From Atrina japonica (taxonomy: Eukaryota; Mollusca; Bivalvia; Pterioida; Pinnidae): 64,000 nucleotides of DNA. Every line of letters begins with the position of its first letter. Position 1 is the first letter of the stretch. This document shows positions 34,801-42,500 of the stretch, piece after piece. The stretch covers positions 50,001-114,000 of the forward strand of contig BROG01000907.1 in assembly GCA_030159075.1 (NCBI GenBank), read 5' to 3'. The translations under genes were made by a program, and so were the position numbers. The notes under the pieces were generated by a model that saw only the letters and a list, made by a program, of their open reading frames with translations, did no database searches and was not told the origin of the DNA.

Positions 34801-36242
34801 AGCCGAATTCAATTAATATCAAATTCAAATATTTGAGTATAGTGGAAAATGTACATGGATTAATACGGGGATTGGCCTGCATTTCACAGCCAAGTGTATG
34901 GTTGATATTCGGAAATATAATAAAAAATTTGGGTTTGAAATTAATCCAGATGTGTAAAAATATGTTTGTTGTCTCAAAATAACTTGTATTTCAGCTGCCT
35001 TACCCTTCATTTCAACACTGTTACGATACATTTCGGTGTTTTATATACATTTCGTTATTTCATCATTCATGTACATTTCGGAATATTTCTGCTATCATAC
35101 TCAAATATTTGGATTTGATATTAATTCGGCTCAATAAAAATATATCTATAGTCTCAAAATAGCATACATTTTAGTAGTTTTACCCTCCATTTCCACATTT
35201 TTGGAGTACATTTCGGTATTTCATGTCCATTTCGGTACATTCCAGTACATTTCTGTATTTATCCCATTTATTCCCTACCCAATAAATATTATTTGATTTG
35301 ATACTAATCAGTCTAATGATACTGATACAGTGGTTTAGGGACATCTCGGCCCATTACAAACTCGGCCTATAATCAATCTCGGCCCATTACAAAGTCGGCC
35401 TTACAAACTCGGCCCATAACAAAATCGGCCTATGTTAAAGTCGGTTTAAAACACGGGAATTTTTAAGTGTTAATTTTTTATTATTTTCATTAGGACTTGG
35501 TAGTAGGCTAGATCTACATCGAAATTGCATTTTGTTAGTAGAGCCAGACCCTAGGTTAGACATGTTAGAGGGTGCACATGTCATTCCCTACGTAGGCCTA
35601 TATACATATCTTGTTATATCCTACTGGAATATATCTTAATATTGGATACCTCTAAGTTAGCCAAATTATTTTAATTGGTCAAATCAACAATGATTTCAAT
35701 TGGTTACTGCAAACCCACAATGAGATCAAACGTGTCAGGAAGGAACAGACATAATTATACATGTCTCTGGACAGTCTGGTAGGGGTGAGTACCCCTATCC
35801 ATCAATATAAGCCTAGTATAAACAAGTGAAGCCCTTGATAGTACGTTTGTCTAATTCTCACGCTGTCAATTTAACTGTAGCATAGTTTTTGTTTATCAGG
35901 GGGCCGAGTTATCCCACTGTAAATTTACCTGTACGTTTTCTATGGGCCGACTTTGATATGGGCCGACTTTGATATGGGCCGACTTTGATGTGGCCGAAAT
36001 TGCGATAGGCCGAGTTTGTAATGGGCCGAGATGTCCATACCCCGATACAGTGATAGCCTCACTCATGTAAACCTGTTTTTGACTGAGGCCTACCTATCTG
36101 TTACTTGTTGCAATTCAGTTTTCTTCTCTGATGAAAGAAGTATTGTTGCATAATGTCGTATTATCCCTGTAAAGAAAGTTATGATAACTATGGGTAAAAA
36201 TACCCAAAATCGAATATCTGAGTCCAGCAATAACTCTGCCAT
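7824..36242 (-). CDS. EMC3: ER membrane protein complex subunit 3 (EMC3), 7 coding exons
   Basis: EMC3 is the Oxa1-superfamily core subunit of the ER membrane protein complex, which inserts tail-anchored and multi-pass proteins into the ER membrane. Seven exons join in frame to 256 residues (human about 261): 36242-36094, 30723-30666, 25995-25902, 15910-15806, 15241-15160, 11090-11011 and 8026-7824. Visible hallmarks are an N-terminal membrane segment ([13 protein letters not shown], about residues 12-30), [19 protein letters not shown], the [18 protein letters not shown] segment (about 111-128), [32 protein letters not shown] and GQDNAADQ..MQEQM. These match the human protein as known from the literature. 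The gene is head-to-head with UXT. The last residues (after VEEDL) diverge from the usual FEG-containing tail, so the C-terminus is uncertain. Introns are packed with repeats and reach 10 kb. Identification is firm. Confidence 0.96.
8027..8820. other. EMC3 intron 6, left part
   Basis: AT-rich intronic sequence; no gene or recognisable element. Confidence 0.6.
8824..10927. mobile_element. 2.1-kb terminal-inverted-repeat element
   Basis: The left end starts GGGCTATTCCAGAAAAAAAT and the right end, read inverted, AGGCTATTCCAGAAAAAGGA. The match continues for about 41 bases to GGCAGAATGCC. TAA (or TA) flanks both ends (8821-8823 and 10928-10930), as expected for PIF/Harbinger-like (TWA) or TA-targeting elements. 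No transposase frame is seen inside, so it is non-autonomous. It sits in EMC3 intron 6. Confidence 0.75.
10695..10840. repeat. 146-bp near-perfect hairpin
   Basis: Two 73-base arms (AGGATTGTTTTTC at the left, its complement at the right) meet at GTGCAGTGCTGCAC near 10768. Only about eight to ten positions mismatch. It lies near the right end of the 8824-10927 element and may be a second, nested foldback or a precursor-like stem if transcribed. Confidence 0.8.
11011..11090 (-). CDS. EMC3: EMC3 exon 6
   Basis: Bounded by TATTTTCAG acceptor and GTAAGT donor on the minus strand. It encodes [20 protein letters not shown] then ILGQDN, including the third membrane segment. Split codons join to Trp (TG|G) and Ala (G|CT) with the neighbours. 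Confidence 0.95.
11242..11900. mobile_element. Dispersed repeat with GGTCACCTGAGT inverted ends
   Basis: GGTCACCTGAGT at 11243 is the exact inverse of ACTCAGGTGACC near 11863. The right end continues to GGGCCTCTTGTTT, shared with 5628 and 59548. The interior holds weak reading frames only. It belongs to the bivalve-type dispersed repeat group of this window. Confidence 0.65.
12137..13222. repeat. 11-bp minisatellite (GATARTACTAY)n
   Basis: About one hundred tandem copies alternate mainly GATAGTACTAT and GATAATACTAC, often as a 22-bp dimer. Extra 5-bp GATAT insertions restart the phase at intervals, giving a loose higher-order pattern. The GTAC core is palindromic. It lies in EMC3 intron 5 and is non-coding. 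Confidence 0.95.
13580..14469. mobile_element. 890-bp TIR element with TA duplication
   Basis: The left end CCGTAAACGGGCATGTATAA and the inverted right end CCGTAATCGGTCATGTATAA match at all but two positions and continue to ATC. TA flanks both ends (13578-13579, 14470-14471). Chance frames inside (73-76 codons) overlap on both strands and show no transposase motif. It is a non-autonomous, Tc1/mariner-type candidate. Confidence 0.75.
14470..15159. other. EMC3 intron 5, nothing further recognised
   Basis: AT-rich sequence with an 81-codon chance frame on the minus strand. Positions 14795-14880 resemble the dispersed repeat family (TGAAGTTTCATGTAAAAC, TTGAACCTTTGCCTCAGATG). Confidence 0.5.
15160..15241 (-). 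CDS. EMC3: EMC3 exon 5
   Basis: Acceptor TTCTCTTCCAG, then [20 protein letters not shown] and LASLDASW split at TG|G. The donor is GTTGGT, weaker than the others. The sequence is one of the most conserved parts of EMC3. Confidence 0.95.
15806..15910 (-). CDS. EMC3: EMC3 exon 4
   Basis: Encodes [20 protein letters not shown] then [14 protein letters not shown], the second membrane segment of the Oxa1-like fold. The donor is a consensus GTAAGT; the exon is split G|AT (Asp) at the start and A|CT (Thr) at the end. The longer frame reading through the donor (TSKYMSREQ…) is intron. Confidence 0.96.
16075..16240. repeat. ACCGGTAAATTT-type inverted repeat fragment
   Basis: Short repeats of CACCGGTCTTACCAG, ACCGGTAAATTTTACCAGTA and, inverted, CACTGGTCTGGTTGACCGGT. 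The same words bound the 23995-25735 region, so this is probably a small member or end fragment of that family. Confidence 0.55.
16241..17600. other. EMC3 intron 3, nothing recognised
   Basis: AT-rich. A 152-codon minus-strand frame (16354-16812) has no splice fit to EMC3, no domain and an erratic composition; it is treated as chance. Confidence 0.5.
17605..19552. repeat. 33/32-bp minisatellite, about 60 copies
   Basis: The left half is made of 33-bp units (GAGAAGTTGATAACTGTTGA followed by CACCTATATAGGT) alternating with a CGGCACCAATATAGG variant. The right half (from about 18790) is mostly 32-bp units with ACACAATATAGG and GTCGATAACTG. Because 33 is a multiple of three, long spurious frames of repeated [11 protein letters not shown] or [10 protein letters not shown] appear on both strands only in the left half. 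The CCTATATAGG core is palindromic. The array lies in EMC3 intron 3. Confidence 0.95.
19657..20119. mobile_element. 463-bp MITE nested in the 4.3-kb element
   Basis: The ends CAGGGCTTTTTC and, inverted, CAGGGCTTTTTTT bracket sequence that is absent from the related copy at 38224-39210. There, GTAAAATCACAATAT runs straight into AAAAGCATGGATGG (read inverted). The related copy thus acts as an empty site. The target duplication is not clear. Confidence 0.7.
20860..21720. repeat. Cluster of dispersed-repeat copies, both orientations
   Basis: Three plus-strand partial copies (about 20860, 21100, 21290) face one minus-strand copy (21440-21640). Words such as GAACTTTACAGGAAGCAAGT, GATCTACATGGATGTATGAT and AAAATCTTCTTCTCCAGAA recur. 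A 120-codon frame at 20685-21047 runs through two repeat segments and is not a gene. Confidence 0.65.
21857..22343. mobile_element. 487-bp pogo/Tigger-like MITE
   Basis: The ends CAGTAGAACTTTGATGAGTC and, inverted, CAGTAGAAATTTGATGAGTC differ at one position. TA flanks both (21855-21856, 22344-22345). CAGTAGAA-type ends and TA targets are typical of pogo/Tigger elements. No transposase is encoded. A related end appears at 63966. Confidence 0.8.
22828..22881. repeat. (TA)n microsatellite
   Basis: About 27 uninterrupted TA units, directly abutting the MITE at 22883; a second short TA run follows that MITE. Confidence 0.95.
22883..23061. mobile_element. 179-bp MITE inserted in a TA microsatellite
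   Basis: The ends CGGTGAAACCTGTATATAGG and, inverted, CAGTAAAACCTGCTATAGCG share the AAACCTG..GG(C)CACC layout. Internal copies of the same words (CAGGTGACCCTTATACACAG, AGGTGGCCGCTATAGC) give it a self-similar structure. It resembles the 163-bp element at 39284-39446. Confidence 0.7.
23590..23800 (-). repeat. Dispersed-repeat copy, minus
   Basis: Carries GGACTTATTCCGCCCCGCCC, GGATCCAACCCTAGGCC and GGCTGAAAACTACAAACTTG, the inverse of the repeat at 2365, and ends with GCTCACTTGAGCTAAAAAC. Confidence 0.6.
23995..25735. mobile_element. Foldback-like 1.7-kb element
   Basis: Diverged outer arms repeat ACTGGTCAACC..CACTGG (left) and ACCGGTTTTGCCGGTAAATT (right). Inner arms at 24752-24805 and about 25230-25333 contain GCACGATTTACCCAAAAA and its inverse, followed by repeated CCCAAAAAGAC words. 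A 108-codon frame at 25110-25436 lies in the right arm. The boundaries are approximate. Confidence 0.5.
25902..25995 (-). CDS. EMC3: EMC3 exon 3
   Basis: Acceptor TATTTTTTCAG, coding [20 protein letters not shown] then [11 protein letters not shown], donor GTAAGAG. It corresponds to the cytosolic loop between the first two membrane segments. Its ending KNPMT-D parallels the human SPMTD. Confidence 0.95.
26261..27244. mobile_element. 984-bp TIR element with TA duplication
   Basis: The left end CCGTATTTTACGGCCTATAG and the inverted right end TCGTATTTTATGGCCTATAG match at 18 of 20 positions and continue through GTCGAT. TA flanks both ends. Subterminal repeats of ATCGACCTAT are present on both sides. 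No coding frame is seen inside; it is in EMC3 intron 2. Confidence 0.8.
27245..28779. other. EMC3 intron 2, nothing recognised
   Basis: AT-rich. Short chance frames only (65-72 codons, overlapping on opposite strands near 28505-28700). Confidence 0.5.
28780..28985 (+). repeat. GGGGTCCTGCCCCA-type repeat, second locus
   Basis: Shares GGGAAAACACATTCAGTGGTG, TACTGCCCCACCC, TTACTTATAACTTAAAAA and TTACTGATTGTTATGGG with 3955-4175. Confidence 0.65.
29120..30555. repeat. 61-bp minisatellite
   Basis: The full unit contains TATTGCAATAGTACTATTGG, AAGGTACACTATTGTGATTG and TCTATTGCATTACCAGTTTA. Consecutive units start GCAATAG at 29437 and 29498 (61 bp). Many units are shortened by internal deletions, especially at 29960-30350. 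Frames of up to 147 codons through it are artefacts. It is in EMC3 intron 2. Confidence 0.95.
30666..30723 (-). CDS. EMC3: EMC3 exon 2
   Basis: A 58-bp exon with acceptor TTTGTTTCAG and donor GTAAATA. It encodes [19 protein letters not shown], among the most conserved motifs of EMC3. The first base completes Ser (AG|C) with exon 1. Confidence 0.96.
31240..32280 (+). pseudogene. Decayed RTE-like reverse transcriptase
   Basis: Pieces of a reverse transcriptase occur in several plus-strand frames in the correct order: [20 protein letters not shown] (about 31470), [17 protein letters not shown] (about 31624), a FYDGF-like and WFEIQNG stretch (about 31728-31797), a damaged DFA.DIALL block (about 31955), [20 protein letters not shown] (about 32045) and [23 protein letters not shown] (about 32180). 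Many stops and frameshifts interrupt it, and the catalytic YADD region is broken. It is an old non-LTR retrotransposon fragment, closest in style to the RTE group, in EMC3 intron 1. Confidence 0.75.
32281..34140. other. EMC3 intron 1, mostly featureless
   Basis: AT-rich sequence with no supported gene. At 33174-33204 there is a near-copy of the EMC3 exon 1/intron 1 junction (see the finding). Confidence 0.5.
34172..34640. mobile_element. 469-bp TIR element with TA duplication
   Basis: The left end CTGGTGCGGGACCTATTCTT and the inverted right end CTGGTTCGGGACCTATTCTC differ at two positions. TA flanks both ends (34170-34171, 34641-34642). It contains only a 63-codon chance frame. Confidence 0.8.
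34652..35280. mobile_element. 629-bp foldback element with 9-bp target duplication
   Basis: Arms of about 190 bp (34652-34850 and 35085-35280) are inverted copies with roughly 90 percent identity, sharing TACCGAAATGGACATGAA and GGAGGGTAAAACTACTAAAA. A third, diverged copy of the arm lies at about 34940-35085 in direct orientation to the right arm. AATAAATAT flanks both ends (34643-34651, 35281-35289). Long arms plus a 9-bp duplication suggest a Mutator-like (MULE) non-autonomous element. Confidence 0.85.
35333..36043. mobile_element. 711-bp TIR element with 9-bp target duplication
   Basis: The ends share GGACATCTCGGCCCATTACA and continue AACTCGGCCTAT without mismatch. Behind them are subterminal repeats of GGCCGACTTTGATATG (right) and CGGCCCATTACAAAGTCGG (left). 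GATACAGTG flanks both ends (35324-35332, 36044-36052). No gene is seen inside. The right end lies about 50 bp from EMC3 exon 1. Confidence 0.85.
36094..36242 (-). CDS. EMC3: EMC3 exon 1 with start codon
   Basis: The ATG at 36242-36240 opens [20 protein letters not shown] then [20 protein letters not shown] and [10 protein letters not shown], ending AG|GTAGGC. It aligns with the human N-terminus ([20 protein letters not shown]) over its length, so this start is well supported. The hydrophobic stretch is the first membrane segment. Confidence 0.96.
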
Positions 36243-36503
36243 TCTCACACCGGAAACGCCCAGTTATGTTGATTTTCGGTAGTTGAAATAAATTTAAATC
36301 GTATTCTTTTCCTATTGAAAATGAAAATATACTCATTAGATTTATTACTTGATATGATTTACAAATAATTAGAGAGTTTTTCATCAACTGTATTTCAACA
36401 GAAAATTAAGTCGTAAAATTTGTCAGGGGAAGTAACTCATTCAAACACTGTCACTGAAACAGCATGAGTTAAACAAGAAGTAACAGAGGATTTGGTTAAA
36501 AAT
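36243..36503. promoter_or_regulatory. Bidirectional promoter region EMC3/UXT
   Basis: The 261 bp between the two start codons must hold both 5' untranslated regions and the core promoters. CCGGAAAC at 36250-36257 is an ETS-type motif, common in shared housekeeping promoters. No clear TATA box is placed for either gene. No CpG island is apparent; the region is AT-rich like its surroundings. Confidence 0.7.
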
Positions 36504-36583
36504 ATGGCTAGAAGTAGTGATAAAGCTGCAAAAATAATTGCATATGAACAATTTGTAAATGAGACTTTAAAAGAAGATCTGAG
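36504..36583 (+). CDS. UXT: UXT exon 1 with start codon
   Basis: The ATG at 36504 opens MARSSDKAAKIIAYEQFVNE then TLKEDL and an Arg split AG|G across the intron. The YEQFVN..LKEDLR pattern matches the first helix of UXT (human YETFISDVLQRDLR). The donor is GTTTCT, non-consensus after GT. Confidence 0.93.
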
Positions 36584-39500
36584 GTTTCTATTAAATTTAT
36601 TTACTATTGATTCAGAATTAAGTTAATACATTCTTCCATTTTTGATACACACTACAACACAGTGTATTGCAATAATATTAATAATAATTATATATTTATG
36701 TGTCACTTGCACAGGCCCTTGTTTCTATCAAAGGGGGCGTGAATTACGTACACAGATATTTTTTTTATTAGAGTCCAATATATAAAAATATTTAAATACA
36801 TAATTCAATGGCGATGTAACAGTCATATATAGGTAGATTAACTGTCTAGTCCATCAGCTAGCTTTTGTGGCTTTATGGTTAGCATTTATATCCATGTACT
36901 GAAGTTAAGCAACAGCTGAAGGGCATAGTGTTAGCTGCGGATTTCAAGTTGAACCCACGAAGCTTGTAGGCGGAGGGGGTAGTGTAACAGTCATGGATAT
37001 AGGCTGAATAACTGTCTAGTCCATCAGCTAGCTTTTGTGGCTAGACGGTTAGCGTTGATATCCATGTACTGATGATTGAGCAATGGCGACTGTGGTCAGC
37101 ATCTGGATGGGTGACAGTCTGATGTGACGTGCTCGGCACGTTACAGCGGATTCAAGGGGGTATAAAGCCAAAGGGCGTAATGCCCCCTCTTTCGAGACTC
37201 CAAAATATAAATGTATGAACTGTAAAAATAAACTAAAAAGCCCAGAATTTGACAAAAAATGTTTAAAACCTCTGTACTTTTAGATAAAAATTAATAACTA
37301 ATAAAATTAATAAAGATAAATTACCAAATATTTTGCGCATCGCTGTGCTCGGCAAAAACAATTATATACTCTTCCTTCCCTCCAACTTCAAATCATAGAC
37401 CCCCCTTGGCTTTGTTTGTATATCTTGAATTTCCTGACTTTTGGCTACATTTTGTTTTATTTAACTTTCTCTCTAGAATGTTTGCCCTACATATCATTAA
37501 AGGAATGTTTGTATGCATTTTCCTCCAGCATGTATGTTTATTTGTAAACAAAATTTGCATTGTATCAAAATGTATATGATTTTGCCCTTTGTTTTTATCA
37601 GCTTGAGATATGAAAATCTAATCATTGATGATGGCCAATTCTTTACATTGAATGAATGCACCATTTCCACGTGAACAGCGTCACCCACCCCTAAATAAAA
37701 GGAAAAGAAAAGCAAGAACAAAAAACTTTGTGCCCCCTCTTTGAAAATTCCTTGATCAATCCCTCAACTCTACCTTTGAAAAATTTCTAGATCCGCCACT
37801 GCAGTATGTTTCATTTCTGACCAAATGACGATAGTGAAAAAATATGAAGAAAATAAATAATCTGTCCCTGGTCTTCTTGAAAATTAATATTCTATCCTGC
37901 GACAGTATGAAAATAAAAAAACTGACTTGACAAAATTTGCAAGGCCTCCCCCTTCAGAGTCGAATGGTCGCCCCCTAATGAGACATAGGTAATACCTATG
38001 GAGAGTAGTACATTTGACATATTGTTTTAACATTCCATTGCTTTAAATAAAATAATGATATAAACTACACTTACATATAGTAATGGTTTGAAAGCAAACA
38101 GAGCTGTTTTAAAAATGCAGGAAAAAGCATTCTTTAGGAGGCTATCTGATATCACAAGGGCAACACCTTTCCCACAAAATGACATCAAAGTTTAGTTGTG
38201 ATGTCAAATATTTAGAATGACTACTGGCAGGGGACCAATTCTTGCCACATTTGTGAAATTGACTGTACATGCCCTCAAAGTAAATAGATCCCAAATGTGA
38301 CCCTTGGCCTATATTTGTATCGGTTGATGTCTGGCAGACTTGTGTCAGAGGTATTTTTAGAATTCATGCATGTGCACAGAGAAAGGGGGGTAGTTGGTGC
38401 ATCATCAATTATGTGTCCTTTTTGGGGATACAGTACCAGTTCTCGCCAACTCTATAAATAGCTTCAAATTTGATTTTTTGTTTCATTTACAAAGGGAATA
38501 GTGTTTAAAAATTAAGTAAATAGTTTACCTTTCAGAATTTTTCACATGATTTATGATTACATTACATCTGAAGCAGAAAGGAAAAACATATGATTATCTT
38601 ACAGATTCCACATGTTTTTCTTTGCAAGAGTTTGTTGATAAAATAATTGCCTAGTCTCAAAAGACTACATTTACATTTTCATTTCAAATATGAAAGACAT
38701 TCGCTCATTCAGGTACTAATATTTCTTAAACACCCTAACTGCAATAGTAAACATAGGGTATCGACTTACAATACAGCACTGTTCTGGCATTTACCCCTCC
38801 CCAGCTCCAACGTTACAGCTAAGGTTTTCTTTTGCTTCAATTTGCCAGGAGGCTTTGAATTTTGTCATGTTTCTGGCTTATATGAGATAATTACTATTTT
38901 TGGAAAAGAAAATTGTCTGACAATGTAATCTACAAGAGCAAATCAAATGGCTGAAATAATGAATTAAATTGCAGATCATATGACAGCCATCCATGACTCC
39001 TCAAATTCATGCTTACAAATCTTGGGGTGCTAAGGGGAAAACAGGTGTTATATTGGTATTGTTGCTTGTATCTAACCAATATTTTGTACAAACATTTTGA
39101 ATAAATGTCTTTTTTCTTCAAACAACCATCCATGCTTTTATATTGTGATTTTACCGTTAAACCATAGCATTGACAAGAATAGGTACTGGTGAGAATTGGT
39201 CCCCTGCCAGTAATACTTCTGGATAATAATAATAATAATATTATCACTAATAGTAGCCTGTAATCAATATTCATTTTTTTTATATAGTCATACTTGCATA
39301 AAAGGCAACCTTTGCATAAAGGGCACCTGCCTATAAAGGCCTTTCAAACAACTTTCTTGTAATGAATAAACCTCTTTATAAAGGTCACTTGTCTATAATA
39401 GCTATTTTTGTATGTTCCCTTGAGTGGCCTTTGACAAGTTTGACTGTATATTCCATATAAACCACATTTTGTCAAAAACATTCATTTAAAGATATCTCTA

Positions 39501-42500
39501 AATCAACTTCAATAAAATGAACTGTCACTAGGGGCTGTAGTCACCATATTTACTCAGTACTCAAGGTCAACTATTTTTTTCATGATTCTATTCATTCTAA
39601 GGCAAATCACAAAAAAAAGTATTCTGTAACTTGACATGTTTATATATTGATGGCATGCAATTGTAAAAAATTGTGAAAATTATTGCTCATTTGAAGAGAA
39701 ATTGAAAAATATTTAAAAATTGTTTGAGTACATTGTAAGTACAGTACTCAAATTTTGAGTACCATACTCAACATATTTATTCATTTCTTACAGGAAAATC
39801 ATGCGTGATGCTAAACTTTATATCTGAATGATGTAAAATGATATGTTTCCTATTCACTCAAATTCAGAAGTTTTACAAATGACTACATGTATATACGGGT
39901 AGTCCAAATAATGAAATAAAATTTGAGCTGGAGTATTTAGTAAATTTGGTGACTTCTGGCCCAGTTTTTGACGAAGTGCCATTGATTTTTATACCCCTGA
40001 CGAAAGACAAGAGTATTAAGTTTTGAATTCATTTGGGTGGGCAGGCACACATTAGCTTCCGTCCAATTCATTTGGGTGGGCAGGCACACATCAGCTTCCG
40101 TCCAATAACTTGAGTAATTATTAATGGATTAATTTGAAACTTCATCTGAAGGTTAATTGTCATAAAGTTCAAACAAGTTCGATACCGTAATCAAAACAGG
40201 GCTGAACAATTGTCCTGGACAAGTCTATTTTGTGATCTGACTACTATATGTTAGTAAATGTTGAAGACAAAAAATTATTCAATAAAGATTATATTTGTTT
40301 AAACTCAAATTAATATCTTAAAATGTTACACTTGATTTTGGACAAGTAATTTTTGCATTCAGACAAGTAGATTTCTTCGGAAGTGTATTAGACTCACCTA
40401 CCAAAATATTTTTCTTGAGGGTGAAAATATTTTATCTGGTGGCCGCCACTTATTTATCTGGCGGCCACCACTTAATTGAAGTTTGACTTGAGGCTGAGAT
40501 CACTTCATGATCTTGGGCCCTTGGCTAACTTTTAAAGTCCTTTTTAGTCTAAACTTGAAATATTACACATGTTTAGATATTGGACAGGCCTAGCTAATCA
40601 CTCTATTACGTGCAGCAGGTGATAATCCTTGAAATTATCACACGCAGTGGGTGTAAATATGTTGTTAAGATATATCTGAAATAACAGTAGGTCTACAGGA
40701 ACTTTGAAAAGAACATTCATGAATCCTTGTTGTAAGGCTGTTCACGGCCGAACATTGTGTTGAAGGGAATAGCCTATAGTACTCCGTGTACTCGTATCTA
40801 AAAATACCGATAAATAAGCGGCTGTAATATAAATAAATAATATAAATAGTTAAATATTTTGTACAAACAGTTTTAATGGAAATTAAAAGAACAGTATTAA
40901 AAGTTTTTGCTGACGGATCTCTCTCTTTCCTTAATTATCTGGTGGCCGCCAGAAAATCCGTTCGGACCGATATCCTTCTCCCGATTTCCGGACCGCGTGA
41001 CCGATGTCGTTTTGAGTAACAGTTTTCCTTGATTATGCACTCGTAAATGGTTTTTTTACTTGTTCATAACAAAGCTCCAAATCACTTGCAGATGCGACAA
41101 TGTTTTAGGTTTTGGCGAGTGTTTACTTGCAAATCAATCCCATATCGCGCACTGGTTCAACCGAACTAGAAATCGAAAGTTTTCCGTTTTCACTCTGAAA
41201 TTTTCACCGAAATTAATGGTCAGCTATTAAAAGTTTTTGCAATGCATTGAACTATTCAGTTTCGATAAATTAGAGCGTCTGACTCACATTGATTCACTGT
41301 CATCCTTCTCACGTTTCCGGTGCCGTCACATTTGTATGACTTTCAACTTGAAACTTTCCAAACAAAACAAGGTGACGTTTTCTTTAAATCAGTGTCGATT
41401 TCAAGATAACAATCTGCCTCATCATCGGACACTAGCTTGAGTTTGAAAGATCTTGGTTAAAGAAATACTCGTGCAAGTCGTGGCTATATCTCGAACTGGT
41501 TCAACCGAACTATATAGAAAAAGGTTTTTGTTTAAATTCTGTCGAAATGTAGACTATTTATATCGTCGTATCGGCCGTTTAAATAAAAAAAAAATTGGAA
41601 TTTTCAGTTTGCCATAAATTAATATGAAAACATTGACACTATCAAACACTCCTGTTGTGAGCGAAAAAAAACCGTAATAAACATCGTTTGAAACTTTCCA
41701 TACAAAACAAGGTCAAGTCCGTTTAAAATAAATCAGTTTCTTTCATTTCATCATGCTGAAAAATATTCTCATCATCACACACACACTTGAGTTTGACACA
41801 CATCTTATTATATAAATGTGTGCCGAGTATATATATATATCGATATATAGATATATATATATATATAAACATTGCTATTAAAAATCCCTCGATAGCTAGT
41901 AAAACTGGTGACATGTCGATATCGTCCGACGGTCCGATAAAATACGGTCCGATAGTCCGACACAATATGAAAAATCATGGCTATCAAGAGGATTAAATAG
42001 AACAAAAGGGTGACACATCGATAGTCCGACGGTCCGATAGTCCGACGGTCCGATTGTTTTCGACAGTTAAATCTCATGGCTCAGAAAAAGTGGGGGCCGC
42101 CCCACACACCCCCCCACGCTCACATATACGCCTATGTATTTTGTATAATGAACTGAAAAAAGGTCAAAGGTCAAGGTCAAAAGGTAAAAAATGTATAAAA
42201 GTATCAAACCATCGGACTATCGGACCGTCGGACTATCGAACCGTCGGACTATCGGGATGTCCCCTAGTAAAACTACTGGTTCACATGAAAAGTGATTTTC
42301 TTATTGTTGTAGAGCACTGCATGTCAAAGTGACTGTGTCTGCATGATCAGGATTCCATCAAGGCTGTGTAATAATTGTGGTTTATCGATTAACCTTATAA
42401 TTTTTTTCGGACTGACAATATTCGGTTCGGACCTGTGTGGAACCCAACAACACAGGTCCGAATGACCTGTGGGAGCCAAAAGAATTTGGCGTAGACTGAT

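Noticed and set aside
38930..39274. 114-codon minus-strand frame
   Set aside because: It spans the inner part and end of the 987-bp TIR element and beyond; no transposase motif.
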